Source: Durusdinium trenchii (Eukaryota > Sar > Dinophyceae > Suessiales > Symbiodiniaceae). Taken from it: 64,000 nt of DNA. Both the position numbers and the translations under genes were made by a program. Below are positions 1 to 11,245 of the stretch, piece after piece. Numbering within the stretch: the first letter of the stretch is position 1; every line of letters begins with the position of its first letter. Below the pieces are notes generated by a model. The model was not told where the DNA came from and did not search any database. It saw nothing but the letters and a program-made list of their open reading frames with translations. The stretch lies in NCBI GenBank assembly GCA_963970005.1, contig CAXAMN010021584.1, positions 1,478,821 to 1,542,820 on the forward strand, written 5' to 3'.

Positions 1-639
1 ATTCAAGTTGGCGTGCCATTTTTTTTTCTCGCGCCTTTTTCTGCGTGAGTTAGGTCGGGTGGCTGCTTTGACAGTTTTTATACTGGCCTGTCCCCAGATG
101 TGCAAAGTCTAAAGTCCAGAGTCCCACAAGGGGGGGTCAGTGGCTCGGGAGTCTTGAATGGGCTGGGGGCTCTGGGCATTGGGGGCGCAGGTCGTTGAGC
201 TCAGGGAGGCTGGTATCGATGTTGGAGTGGTTGGCAGAGTCTTCGAACAAAAGGCTGGCTGCGAAGGTGCGACTGGCGGCCGCGGAGAGGAGGGCTGACC
301 AGCGGGCTACGTAAGCTGCGACTGCCGAGGCCCGAAGTTGTTGCGGAACGCCTTGAGCCCGGGTCTTGGCCAACAGCCGGAGGAGATGGACCTGTTCAAG
401 AAAGCCTGCAGGAAAAATCCCATAGAACAAAGCTCCAGCAAGAGAGATGAAAGTGAAGAACTTCAAGGAGGCGAAGTAACGAGGTACAGGAGTGTTGCTG
501 TACCTCGCAGGAGAACGCCCTGATGCACAGTTCGCTATTCGCCCCACGAAGCAAACCTGAAACAAAGCATGGCATGTGTGCCATTAAAGGCACGGAGGGC
601 TATGGAGTGAGGGTGTCGGCGGGGGCCAAAAGCCAGTCA
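1..639. other. no gene recognised
   Basis: No recognisable gene. An open frame of 142 codons runs on the minus strand from 565 to 137. It has one hydrophobic stretch of about 20 residues near its middle, followed by an alanine- and leucine-rich part. It resembles no family I know, has no supporting context, and lies beside retroelement debris, so it may be part of a degraded retrotransposon or chance. Confidence 0.3.
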
Positions 640-1090
640 GTCATGAATGTGAAGGACTCCAAGGACGTTGGGACAAGGAGCAACATCTCCTGGAGGTGCT
701 TCGCAATGAACGCAGGAGCACCACTTCTTTCCAGGTGTTCATTGAGGGCAACCTCCTGGAGTCAAGAGTCAGGGCACAAAAGGCAACATCCCTCTCATCA
801 GAGTTTGTTGCTGTGGCTGCCGGATCCTCAGATGGACTGCTCATCAAGCACCTATGGGAGAAGATCACCGAGGAAAAATGTGAGATGAAGGTGCGTTCAA
901 ACAGCTCGGCTGCTCGACCGATGGTACAACGACAAGGGATTGGTCAAGTTACCGCGATCAATTGTGCAGACTTGGGCCCAAAGGCCTTGCAAAAAGAAGC
1001 GCATGATGGGACTCCTCTACATGTTGAAAATGGTGAAGCATGGTGGGGACAGAGTTGGTCGATAGGGGAACAGCTGCCATGCCCCCTGCA
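640..1090 (+). pseudogene. Ty1/copia-type retrotransposon RNase H remnant
   Basis: The plus strand encodes the signature of the RNase H domain at the end of Ty1/copia polyproteins. RRSTTSFQVF starts it, LSSEFVAVAAGSSDGLLIKH carries the position of the second catalytic acid, and SNSSAARPMVQRQGIG is the region that normally reads DSSSA..RQG. Here the aspartate of the DSS motif is asparagine. About 20 codons later the frame is lost, and the usual tail of the family (KKRMMGLLYMLKMVKHGGDR) continues in another frame near 990-1060. There is no integrase or reverse transcriptase nearby. I read this as an inactive 3' fragment of a copia element. The family assignment is from motifs only. Confidence 0.65.
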
Positions 1091-1154
1091 TGTGATGGAC
1101 GGTCCACTCAAAGTGAATTCGGTTATGCAAAATCCTCGGAAACAGGTGCTGACA

Positions 1155-1242
1155 CGCACACACATCACTCACTCACTCACTCACTCACTCCCTCCCTCAC
1201 TCACTCACTCACTCACGCACTCACTCATTCACTTACTCACTA
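1155..1242. repeat. (TCAC)n microsatellite
   Basis: About 88 bases of nearly pure TCAC tetranucleotide repeat, interrupted by CCTCCCTCAC and by a few A and G substitutions near its end. It follows the copia remnant by about 65 bases. Confidence 0.95.
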
Positions 1243-4200
1243 TTCAGGTGTTACGGGTTGGCCTGGGCCGGTTTTTGGATCAAACCCACCAATTGTTTGT
1301 GAATGGCTCCATGGCTGACTGATGCATAAGATCTTCGTGTTTTCAACCCAATTCCTTTTTGGATTTGACACCCGGCAAGCAAGAAAAATCAATTTGTTGT
1401 TTGTGCGCGCGCTCAGTGGCAACCAAAGTGGCAGTCCGGTACCCCTGCTTGGCAACTGGCCATGTTTTGGCCATGCAGATTTTATACGCAGCAAGGGGGA
1501 GGGCAAAGAGCCAAGCGGCAGCCTGGAGACTGCGACAGCCACGGTGGAAACTGGGTGTCGACGGCTGCTCCGGATATTTTTCTGTTTTCGATTTTTCACT
1601 AGCGTCGCCGTGCTCGACGTTGTCAATTTGTATAACTATTTTTGTCTTACCAAATTTAATTTGTGCCCACGGTCTGCTACCTCGATGGGAGCATGCCAGG
1701 AGTTCAGCGGCCTTCACAAACCCAGAACCGCTTTGACAAGCCTTGACTTGGCTGCAAAGGCCGCTTTTGGGGATGCAAAGCCATGGAGAATACTCCAGCA
1801 CCACTTTGCCCCAATCAAGGTCAAACAGATTTGTTCCTTTTAAAGACGGGCGAGGGGGGCTTCAACTGTGTTAGAAACTGTCGTCCCCAGTTGTTTGAGT
1901 CATTGGTTCTTCACAGAGAAGGCCACAGGGTAAACCTGTTGCTGGTGTCGACCGGGCTGATTGAAGGGTTTCCGGGCCCCCCTCCGCATGTATGGGTGCT
2001 TCACGCAAGTGCGAGTCAAGCCCGTGCCCCGAACACTTTTTGGAGATCAGAATTGCAAAAAATTGAGTACCACTAGGCCGGATTTCACTCAAGTTTGTGG
2101 AAAGATGCTCCAAGTCCAACGCGGAAATCTAGGCACAGGACAAGTTGCCGCCAAAAACGCCAGTGGCCCCACGGTCATAACGGTAGGTGAGCCATGCACA
2201 GCATCCAAACGCCGCGCGGCAACCCCAGAACTTGCCCATTGAGGGGGTGCGTTGTTCCAAGCTGATCGCCGAAAGACCGTTGTGTAGGGTTTTGCGTGCT
2301 ACGGTTGTTGGTTTGCATTTGCCTCCTATTTTCTGGTGAGCAATCTTTCAAGATGCCGAAAAATCCGGCATGCAAGAGGCTGACTGCGTCGTCTGTGGGG
2401 GAAGGGTTTGCGTTGAGACCCAGCCCCGCAACACATCCCAACACCATCCCCCTGGGGCCCTCTGTGTGCGCAAGTGCTTCAAGCGTTTTGGGGCAGCCTC
2501 AAGACAAATTGGGCCCAACATGGCAAAATGCTTCACCTATACCAGCACGAAACAAAAAATAGAAAACCTGATATCAAACCATCATATTTTCCAACTATGT
2601 GCACAGACATGTTCAAGGGTGACCACACTGCAGCTGTACTTTCCGAAAACCAGCTGACAAACTGTTGTGTTCACAATTTCACCGCCGAACCTTTCAGGCT
2701 TGGTGGACACAACAAACAAGCATCAAAATAGAGCAGGAACATGGACACAGGATTTGACAAAACGTTGCCTGTTTTCAAACTTTTGTATCCCCATGCTGTT
2801 TGCATGGCCACACCCCATTTTTGCACCACCAGGATACTTGGCAGTTTACAGCATCGCCGCCGACCCACCTAGCGCGTGCAGCACAAGTGGTGAAAGAGGT
2901 TGTGCAAGGCCTGCAGCTCCAAGAAGCGCATCGTGGGTTGTTACTGCCCGGCCACACAGGCTTCACCCCTTTCCACTTGGAATTGTCGCAGGCAAAAATC
3001 CCAGAGGCATGAGTGCGATCTAATTGCGCCAGTTCAGGGGAGTCCGCCACTGATTTGTCGCGGGCCGAACGCCCCCAGGCAGAGGAGCCAACCCCAGCCA
3101 ACCAGAGCGACGCACCATGGTGGCCCCGACAAAAAAAGATCCAGGACGTAAACGCGTTGGCCCGTTTTGACTGAAAACACCGTTGGAGCTGTGCGAATTG
3201 TGCAGGAAACGCATGGAGTTTTTGGTGGTTTGCTGTTTCAAGTCCACATCCAGTGGAAATCCATCGACCTCCTTGTGACCCAAAAGGGTTGCAAAATGCA
3301 CCTCAGCTGTTGTTATGCGCTGGCTCAAGTGGGTGTTTTTGTTTTCTAGCTTTGCTTTAGTTCAATGTTTGGTTCGATGTGAAAGTAGGACAGTTTGTAA
3401 CAAATAGTATTTGGCTGGCATGCCGGGATTGGGCAAGCGCTGAGGTTCGTTGAGTGTATTGTTTTCTGCATAGGTTGAACGGAAACGGGCGTGAGTTGGC
3501 TTAACCGGCTAGGATGCGCGAAATCTCTTGCGATTTGTTGGGTGGGGCAGTGTGTCGTGTTGCTTCCTTGATGTATACGAACGAAATCCCTCGGAGTTGT
3601 TTGGCCGCTGAATTCCTGTCGTTTAGTTATCCTCTTTTTTTGGGGTTTTTCGTTTCGCCCATAAGTTGGGATAGTCTGGGTCCAGATGGCTCTAAAGATT
3701 CGCCATGCTGCTGAGCCCTTTCCTGAACACGTATGCTGCACCTTCTGGCATGTTGAATGTGGGGGATTATGCGGGCTGTCTGGATTCGGGTTTTGCATTA
3801 GCAGGGGGTCTTACAATTGATCGTCGTTGTGCAGGCGCTCAAGGAAACGCTGGACCATGTTGGCTGCTGCCTGCCCTGCAGGATTCCTGGGCGGTAGATG
3901 GGCATCTTGGTGCTCTGCGTGGTTACAGCAATCCATGTACCTGGCCCTGATGGTTGGACTGTGCTGGTTTGTTGGAGGCTGGGACACGTTTTGCTTGCAG
4001 TCGGTGTGCCCAGAAGCCGTGCCCAATAAAAATAAACGGTCTGGACGCCTCTTGGCGAACACTGTGGCCTTTTTCACGGTTTCACCCGATCAAAAAAGAG
4101 AAAGTGCAACGCAAAACTTGCTTTTCTGCTCGCTGCGGTGCTGGTGACGGGGTGCTTCGAGATGCTGGAACTGGTGGACCGTTCCACACCCAATCACTTC

Positions 4201-4909
4201 CCGTTGTGGTGGCCTGATTGCAAACAAAGGCCCACGGAGAGGAAAATACCGACCGGTGTAATTATTGGTAGGCAAAATGAAAAGAATGTGATCGATGGGC
4301 CAAAGGCTTTTGGACTGGCCGCATGGGCCTGGAGGGTTGTTGCCATCTTCAACTTATCCTGTGCGAACATTTGGCTGGAGCTGGTGGCTGGTGCAAGACA
4401 TTTTTGTGTTTGACGTATGCCGCGCTCGAGTTTCTCGGGCTAAGGGTCGAAAAGGTTATCATGTGGACACTTGTCGCCCACCTTATAGCCAAGAAACTTG
4501 CGCTATCTGTCGACGATCCGGCAATGAGCAACCTAACAACATAAGCATAACATAGTCCAGCGAATTGCCTTATATTGCCTCTATAAACCATGCAGCCTTG
4601 GGGGTGATTTTTGTGCATTTTATGGAGGGGATCCTGTAGCGAAAAAATCTGGTGGTTCTCTATAAATTGACCCACCCCGGACCCCAGCCGCTGTTAAGTT
4701 GCTTGGGGACCGTCGTTCGTTGTTTCGGGGGAATTAGCGCAGAAGAAGTGTTTTTGACCCTTGCGGACCTCTGAAGAATTGGTTGTTCAGAACTAAGAGA
4801 GGGTATAAAACACGTCGTGTTTTTTGCGTTGTTAGTGGCAACATACGAGACCCAAAGGACTATTTCATAGGTTTGTTTGTCTCGTGAGTGGTGAGTGAAC
4901 GGCCATGGT
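1243..4909. other. intergenic stretch, no gene recognised
   Basis: I see no convincing gene in this 3.7 kb. Open frames of 60-170 codons occur on both strands, but they overlap heavily, have erratic composition and match no family I know. Their density is what a moderately GC-rich sequence gives by chance. There is no tandem repeat of note. It could be intron or intergenic DNA of a large dinoflagellate gene. Confidence 0.5.
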
Positions 4910-7665
4910 AAAAGCTTTGTAGACGTTGTAAACCTTTGTAAATTTGTTTGTAATTCAACAACTCTGTCAACTCGTTGCAAAAGTTGCAAACTTTGTACAA
5001 ATTCTTAAGACTTTGTGAAAGTTTTATAAACTTTGTAGAACTTTGTACAAATATAAAACTTTGTAAACGTTCTGAAAACTGTGTAAAACGTTGCTCTAAC
5101 TTTGAAGAATAATTTGAAGAACTCCAAAACTTCGTAAAAGGTTTGTAAACCGTTTTACAAAGTTTGCGAATTTTACAACGTCTTAATAAAGTTTTATCAA
5201 GTTCTTATAAAGTTTTACAAGTTTAAAGGTTTACAAAGCTTACAAAGTTTGACAAAGTTTAAAAATGTTTTACAAAGTCTACAAAGTGTTGACAAAGTTT
5301 ACCAAGTTTATACCAAGTTCACTACGTTTTTACAAAGCTTTCCAAGTTGGTACAAAGTTTACAAAGTTTTACACAGATTTTATGAAGTTTTCAAAGTTTT
5401 ACAACCGTTTACCAAGTTTACAAAGTTTCACAAAGTTTACAATATTTTAACACAGTTTACAAAGTTTTGAGCAATTTCCAAAGTTTACCCAGTTTACAAA
5501 GGTTTTACCATTAAAAAATCAATTAAAGACGTATTGAAAGTTTTACAATGGTGCTGCAATGTTGACTATTTTTACAAAGTTTACACAGTTTTGCAAAGTA
5601 TTGAAAGTTTACAAAGTTTGAACAAAGTTTATACATCGTTTTACAAAGATTGCACATTTTACAATTTTTACATGGAGTTTTTACAAAGTGTACAAACATT
5701 TGCAAACTTTACACAGTATTTACATAGTTTACAAAGCTTTCACAACATTTGCAAAGTTTATACAGTTTACACAGTTTTTGCACAGTATTGAAAGTTTACA
5801 ACGATTTTACAAAGCTTTGGAATTTGACAAAGTTCTTGCAAAGTTCGGAATTTACACAGTTTTTCAATTTTTACAGAGTCTACAAAGTCTCACAAAGTGT
5901 TTACAAAGTTTTCAAAGTTTTTACAAAGTTTACAAAGTTGTACAACGTTTTTACAAAGTTTACAACAGCTTTTTCAAGTTTACAAAGTTTTTACAAAGTT
6001 TACACGTTTTTCAAGTTTACAAAGTTTTTACACGGTTTACAAGGTTTTTACAAAGTTTTTACAAAGTTTACAAAAGTTTTTCAAGTTTGCAAAGTTTTTA
6101 CAAAGGTTACAAAGTTTTACAAAGTTTTTACAAAGTTTACAAAGTTTTTACAAAGTTTACAAAGCTTTTACAAAGTTTACAAAGTTTTTACAAAGTTTAC
6201 AAATGGCTGGTGAAAAACACTTATGTTTACAACAAATGACATGAAAAACACTTCTTTTTAAGCAAAAATCGTGCAAAAACACTTCTTTCACAGAACTTTA
6301 CAAAGTTTTAAAAAGTTTTTACAAAGTTTACATAGTTTACAGTTTTTACAAAGTTTACAAAGTTTTTACAAAGTTTACAACGTTCTGACAAAGTTTGCGA
6401 CATTTGCCTTTTGTTACACAAATTTACAAAATATTTACAAAGTTTACAAAGTTTTTGGAAAGTTTACAAAGATTTTGCCAAGTTTACGAAGTCTTGCAAA
6501 GTTTACAGAGTTTCGACAAAGTTTACAAAGTTTTGACAACGATTACAAAGTTTTGATAGTTTATCTATTTGCAAAGTTTACAAGGTTTCTCTCTACATTT
6601 TACAAAGTTTTTCAAAGCTTGTACAGTTTCACAATTTGTACAAAGTTTTTAGGAAATTCACAAAGTGTTCAAAGTTTACAAAGTTTTCACAACGTTCACA
6701 AGGTCTTTCAAAATGTTTACAATGTTTTGACAAAGTTTACGAAGTTTAAAAACGTTTTGCAAAGTTTGCAAAGTGTTGCGAAGTCTATAACGTCTTTTTT
6801 TAAATAGAGTTTACGAAGGCCTACAACATCTAAAAGTTGTTTACAAAGTTTACAAAATGTTAGTACAAAGTGTACAAAGTTTGCAATGTTTACAAACATT
6901 TTGACAAAGTTCACAAAGTTTTGACAAAGTTTACAAGTGTTTACAAAGTTTTGACAAAGTTTTTGCATTTTACAATTTTTTACACAAAGTTTTCGCAGTT
7001 TTTACACAGTTTTACAAAGTTTACAAAGTTTTTACAAAGGTTTACGAAGTTTAAACTGTTTCAGTGTTTAAAAATGTTACAATTTTAACAACAGTTTACG
7101 AAGTTTTGACAAAGTTTGCAAAGTTTTTTCAATCTTTACACAGTTGTTGCAGAGATTTGAAAGTTTACAAAGTTTTAGAATTTCACCAAAGTTTCTACAA
7201 AGCTTACACAGCTTTTACAAATTTACAAAGTATTTACAAAGTTTACAAAGTTCTTACAATTTTTACAACGTTTTGCAAAGTTTCAAATAATAAAGTTTAC
7301 AAAGTTTTGACACAGATTGAAAAATATCCGAAACTTTGTAGAAAGTTTGTAAGCATCAAAAACTTTTGTAAAAGCTTTGTAAAATTCCAAAACTTGTTCA
7401 AAGCTTGATAAATGTCCAAAGCTTTGTTCAGATATCTAAAGGTTCAATACTTTGTAAAAACTTTGTAGTTCCAAAGTTTTGTAAAATTCAATGTACTGCA
7501 AGTTTCCAAAACTTTGTGAAGTTTGTTATTTCTATTTTTAAGTTTTGTAGACTTTGTTAAAACTTTGTAATGCAAAAACTCGGTAAAAAAGTTGTAAGTC
7601 CAAAACTTTGTCAATTTTTTGTAAAGATCCAAAACTTTGTAAACACTTTGTAGGAAGTTTGTTTG
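4910..7665. repeat. degenerate TTTACAAAG satellite with strand switches
   Basis: A 2.75 kb low-complexity array of variants of TTTACAAAG and TTTTTACAAAG. The unit is written as CTTTGTAAA from about 4910 to 5165, as TTTACAAAG from about 5165 to 7330, and again as CTTTGTA to about 7665, so the orientation flips twice. The most regular core is 5875-6205. The TTTACAAAG strand contains no stop codon in any frame of the basic unit, so long open frames rich in Phe, Tyr, Lys, Val, Leu, Gln and Ser arise automatically. They should not be read as genes. Confidence 0.9.
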
Positions 7666-7920
7666 AAGACCTGCGAAAGCTGTTCAAGAAGAACTGATCT
7701 TTGGATCAGTGAGACTGCCTGCATTTTTTTGTTAAAAAAGCGGCATTTGGCGCTTGCGCTTTGGGAATTTGTGACTGATGGCTGTAGTGTTTCAGGGTAT
7801 TGAGGGTGAGAAGAAGGGTCGAATGGTTATTGGTTGTGCAAGTGTTTTAAGACTTGGCCACGGAAACACCAAAACACTTCTTTCATTTTTTCCAAATAAC
7901 ATTGGTGCGAGGCCCAGGCA
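7666..7920. other. spacer, nothing recognised
   Basis: Short single-copy sequence between the satellite and the LINE fragment. No gene, RNA or clear repeat was seen. Confidence 0.5.
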
Positions 7921-8890
7921 TTGATTTGGTCCACGTGGTGGCTTTTGAGATTCATTCGCGCTGCTTCTTGGAGAGGTCAAGTCACCTTCCGATGGGACAG
8001 CGTAGTTGCTGGCAATAAAGCTCGAGGCCTTTACGCAGCCAATGATCCCAATGGTGCCATAGTGCGTAGCCTCCAACTTGCTCTGGAAGCATATTTGGGT
8101 GCAGGATCTGTTTTCCATGAGCATGTTAATGCCCACACCGGGGAACATACGAACGAACTTGCTGATGCGGCTGCTAAATATAGTCTTCGGTGTGCCAGTC
8201 AATACACGGAAAAAGGATCGCTTCGGAAGATCGTGACTTCCCCTGACCACACACTCCCATGGTTGTGGAGATTGCTTCATGATTGGTCTGACCCACGACT
8301 CCCATCATGGAATGGAAATGTAATGCATGTTCCCAACGCCGCCCCAATTGCCGGCCATACGGTGGATACGGTAAAAGAGCAAATGCTTTGGGAGCCCGAG
8401 TGCCAGGGGCAAAGATGCCTCCTGTCCTTTTCTATCCGGATTGCGTCTTATAATGTGCTCTCGTTGGGTAATGAGGACCATGAGACTATCTCCAGCACCA
8501 CTGGCAGAGCGGCATGGATGCGTGAAACTGTGGCTGAAAAAGGCATTCATCTCTTTGGAATACAAGAAGCTCGAACCCCAAAAGGCATAATTCAGTCTGC
8601 CAGTCATTTGAGAATATGTTCTGGTGCTGAGAACGGATGTTTAGGGGTTGAGCTGTGGATTTCCTTAGAGAAGTCTTTTGCCCGCACAGAAGGAAAGCTG
8701 CCACTCCGGTTCCGGGCCAAGAACATTTCGGTCTGCCATGCTGATCCTCGTATTCTTATTGCTGATATTTGCACCGAAGCTATCAGCTTCTGGGTGTGTG
8801 TTGCACACGCGCCACACACTGGGGCAGCCGCTGACATTCGAATGGATTGGTGGAGTTCCTTAAGACGACGCCTTCAAGCCAAACCAGAAG
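7921..8890 (+). pseudogene. non-LTR retrotransposon (LINE) fragment: RNase H plus endonuclease
   Basis: A single open frame joins two retrotransposon domains. Near 8110-8190 lies HVNAHTGEHTNELADAAAKY, the C-terminal part of an RNase H domain (HVxAHxGxxxNExAD). From about 8430 comes an endonuclease/exonuclease/phosphatase domain: RIASYNVLSLG, then HLFGIQEARTPKG with the metal-binding glutamate, then WVCVAHAPHTG near 8795. The domain stops at about 8890, before its C-terminal catalytic HD motif, and no reverse transcriptase follows. The frame then runs into sequence homologous to the helicase C-terminus of this window in another frame. This is a truncated, dead element; the junction is probably an insertion or deletion breakpoint. 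Confidence 0.7.
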
Positions 8891-8894
8891 GCAA

Positions 8895-10235
8895 AGAATT
8901 AGTCTTGTTAAGCACACCCAGCAAGACTTTGATACTGTCTGCGGTGCCATGGCTTCACAGCTGGCAGCTCTCTTTGCCTTTCTCAAATCAAGCCCGGCGC
9001 ACCAACCCGACATGGAAGGCGAAGACTTGGCACTCTGTGCGGACCCATCCTATTGGCTCTATGGTCAGTTGTCATTCTGTCTAAGAGTTGCGATGCGAAA
9101 ACAACAGAGGCCGGAGGTCAATCGAACTTCAAAGCAAGCAAAGAAAGAAAAAAGGAGGGCACTGCCCCAGTGTTAGAGCCCACGTGCAATTCCCTTGCCC
9201 TAATGCAGACAGTCGTTATGTCTTTCGCGCGCGGCCTATACCTGGGCAAGGCAGAGCTTCCGATAGACCACGTCCATATTTACTTCCCGGCATAAGGTAG
9301 CTGAACAATGCCACGCACTGGGCTTCGAGGAAGCAACGCCAGATAAACGGAAAAGATATAAACACAATGTGGATAATGCTGTCAACAACCCCTACGTCAT
9401 TGTAAGTGCTTATGAAGGGCAATGCACAGCAGGGCACTACCCCCCTGGCCCAAGGTTATGAAGAAGGTATCCTGGATGCAAGCTTTGGACAGGTCATATC
9501 TTTCGCCTCTTACTATCAGACCAGCTTTCGCATCGAGGTCCCGCTCTGGCACAAAGTGGAAGACGGGATAACCCTCCCAGGGAAGGAGCATCAAGGAGCA
9601 GCTCTGCCAACGCTAGCCAAGCCGGTCCTCCGGATAATGCGCCAAGCCCGATCTCCAGCGGGAGGCCGTTGCCGACCCCTTACAGGGCGCAGACCAAGAA
9701 GCTGAGGATACAGAAGAGGAAGAAACAGAAGAAGAAACTTACCTCCCGGCTACGGGACAGGGATGTTACTCCTTCCAGCTGAGCTTGCTGCAGAGAGCGG
9801 CGCAAACTTTCTCGAGGCGTAGTTCGACTGACAAATATGGGCAAGTAGCCAAGTGGCTGCTTACTGGCCTAGCCATGGCCATCTCGCGAAAAAGTTGGCA
9901 CCTCCTGTTAAAGCACAGGACCTGCACCATCACCCCCCTCGCGTTACTTCGCGCGCGCTTCCTACATGGATATGTATCCACGGAACAGGAGGATGCAAAA
10001 AAGCCCTACGCGGCTGCTTACGTGAAATCCCTGTATGAGCACACATGGGAGAAACTTGTAACCAGAGTCATAAGTAGGGGCTACAATGAGGCAACCAACA
10101 AATTCAGAAAAGACAGAGAAGCGAGAGAAGAGAACGAGTTCTACGCCACAATTGACCAGACCAACCCAGTGGAGACACCCCCGGATGCAGGGCAGGAAAT
10201 TCAGCTTCAGGCTCCTGCCCACAGCCACCAATAAG
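8895..10235 (+). pseudogene. decayed C-terminal part of the helicase-like gene
   Basis: Three frames in turn resemble the C-terminal domain of the intact helicase gene at 14693-19519 (its residues about 1135-1560). LALCADPSYWLYGQLSF matches LALYASPRFWQYGLLAF, LMQTVVMSFARGLYLGKAEL matches FMQTVIMSFVRGMEHGEQTL, and DASFGQVISF with FRIEVPLWH matches DPSLGRAFSF with LRIEAPLWR. KYGQVAKWLLTGLAMAISRK matches the stretch VVAQWLTSGLRVAMSRT. The similarity is low enough to indicate an old duplicate, and there are at least two frameshifts and several stops. It lies in front of a decayed LRR1, the same order as in the intact block. Confidence 0.75.
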
Positions 10236-10454
10236 GACGGAACTCTCCATGCTACACCTCGGGGGCGGGTTGCAATACTCTTCACTAGCTATCCGTTACA
10301 TAGTTGGACCTCAGGTGGTATCCCAAGATGCTGTCCTAACCAGAGGGCAGAAGCACTACTAAGTAACTGCTGTTGACTTTGGCACAAGCAAGATGCCCAT
10401 GGCGTTGTGTTTGCATGCACACCTTACACGTAGCAGAAATGAAAACTACGCAAG

Positions 10455-10478
10455 CCGTCGCCCAGCCACGGGCTCAAG
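10455..10478 (+). other. probable decayed spliced-leader relic
   Basis: CCGTCGCC, then a variable middle, then GGCTCAAG. Both ends of the dinoflagellate spliced leader are kept (CCGTAGCC...GGCTCAAG) and the T-run is lost. A second, weaker GCCACGGGTCAAAG follows at once. It sits between the helicase relic and the LRR1 relic, where the intact block also has a leader relic. Confidence 0.45.
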
Positions 10479-10619
10479 AGGCCACGGGTCAAAGTAGAGG
10501 AAGAGCGCTCACCTAGCGACTGCCGCCTAGTTGACCTGCCTACCCGAGCGAGCGACTGGGCTAGGATGGCTCAGTCCAATGCACAGAGTAGCGACTGGGA
10601 CGACCCTAGTTCCATCCGC

Positions 10620-11000
10620 CTGTACTTAACTACGATTGCCGGCACAAACTCAGGCGCCTGTAAGTATACATCACACCTGGGAGATGTTAGAAGAGTACCT
10701 CGTGGAGCACCTACCCTTGGTCAGTCGCATTGACACCTTTGGCTGTGAGCTCACCTTGCTTGATGCTGACACGCATCTTGCACTGCAGGATCCCATACAG
10801 GAGGATCTTGTGTGGAACACACAGGTTTGTCTCATCGTGCATGAGTGTTTTCTGATTGTTGAACGCAAAGAACAACGTCAGGGGCTCGAGTACGAAGACT
10901 GCCCAAAGGCAATCAGGGTCCCCGCTAACGATTCGGGGATACTTGAAGCCAAAGCTTTCTTCTCGACCGCACGAGTCCGACATGTCAAAGTTGACACGCG
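10620..11000 (+). pseudogene. decayed 5' part of LRR1
   Basis: Resembles the first 130 or so residues of LRR1 (19652-20878). LTTIAGT corresponds to LVTIAGT, RIDTFGCELTLLDADTHLAL to ALDVFGCELDLLDLHTQQPL, and CPKAIRVPANDSGILEAKAF to YPKAVRVPTNPRGEIADRAF. There is at least one frameshift before 10636. Similarity ends at VRHVKVDTR near 11000, just before the leucine-rich repeats would begin. With the helicase relic upstream, this is the remains of an older helicase-LRR1 block. Confidence 0.75.
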
Positions 11001-11135
11001 CTGTTTTTGGTTGGTTTTGGTTGTTTTGTTTGTGTTGTGCTTCGTTCTTTTGCCTGGCTCGTATCTCCCTAGTATCCCTATTTAATTCAATCAAGGTGAC
11101 TTGTCAATCTTGTCTTCCTTGATATATGCATCCCT

Positions 11136-11153
11136 GCTAGCCGCCGGCTCAAG
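11136..11153 (+). other. probable spliced-leader relic
   Basis: GCTAGCCGCCGGCTCAAG keeps TAGCC and GGCTCAAG of the dinoflagellate spliced leader, with GCC in place of the T-run. It is 93 bases upstream of the next start codon (11246). Confidence 0.45.
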
Positions 11154-11245
11154 AGAGGTTGATCTCTCAGGGAGTAACCTAGCAACGCTGTGTTACACCC
11201 GTGTGTTGGCGTGTACTGCCGCAGGTGCCCGACGCTTAGTCCTTA

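Noticed and set aside
1343-1843. Open frames of 125-173 codons on both strands
   Set aside because: They overlap on opposite strands, have no homology I know and no sensible context.
3318-3330. CTGGCTCAAG as a leader relic
   Set aside because: Only eight leader bases match, with no upstream part and no gene following.
5249-7408. Long open frames with KVYKVFTKFTKF-type repeats
   Set aside because: They are produced by the TTTACAAAG satellite, which lacks stops on one strand in all frames; no start context or conserved length.
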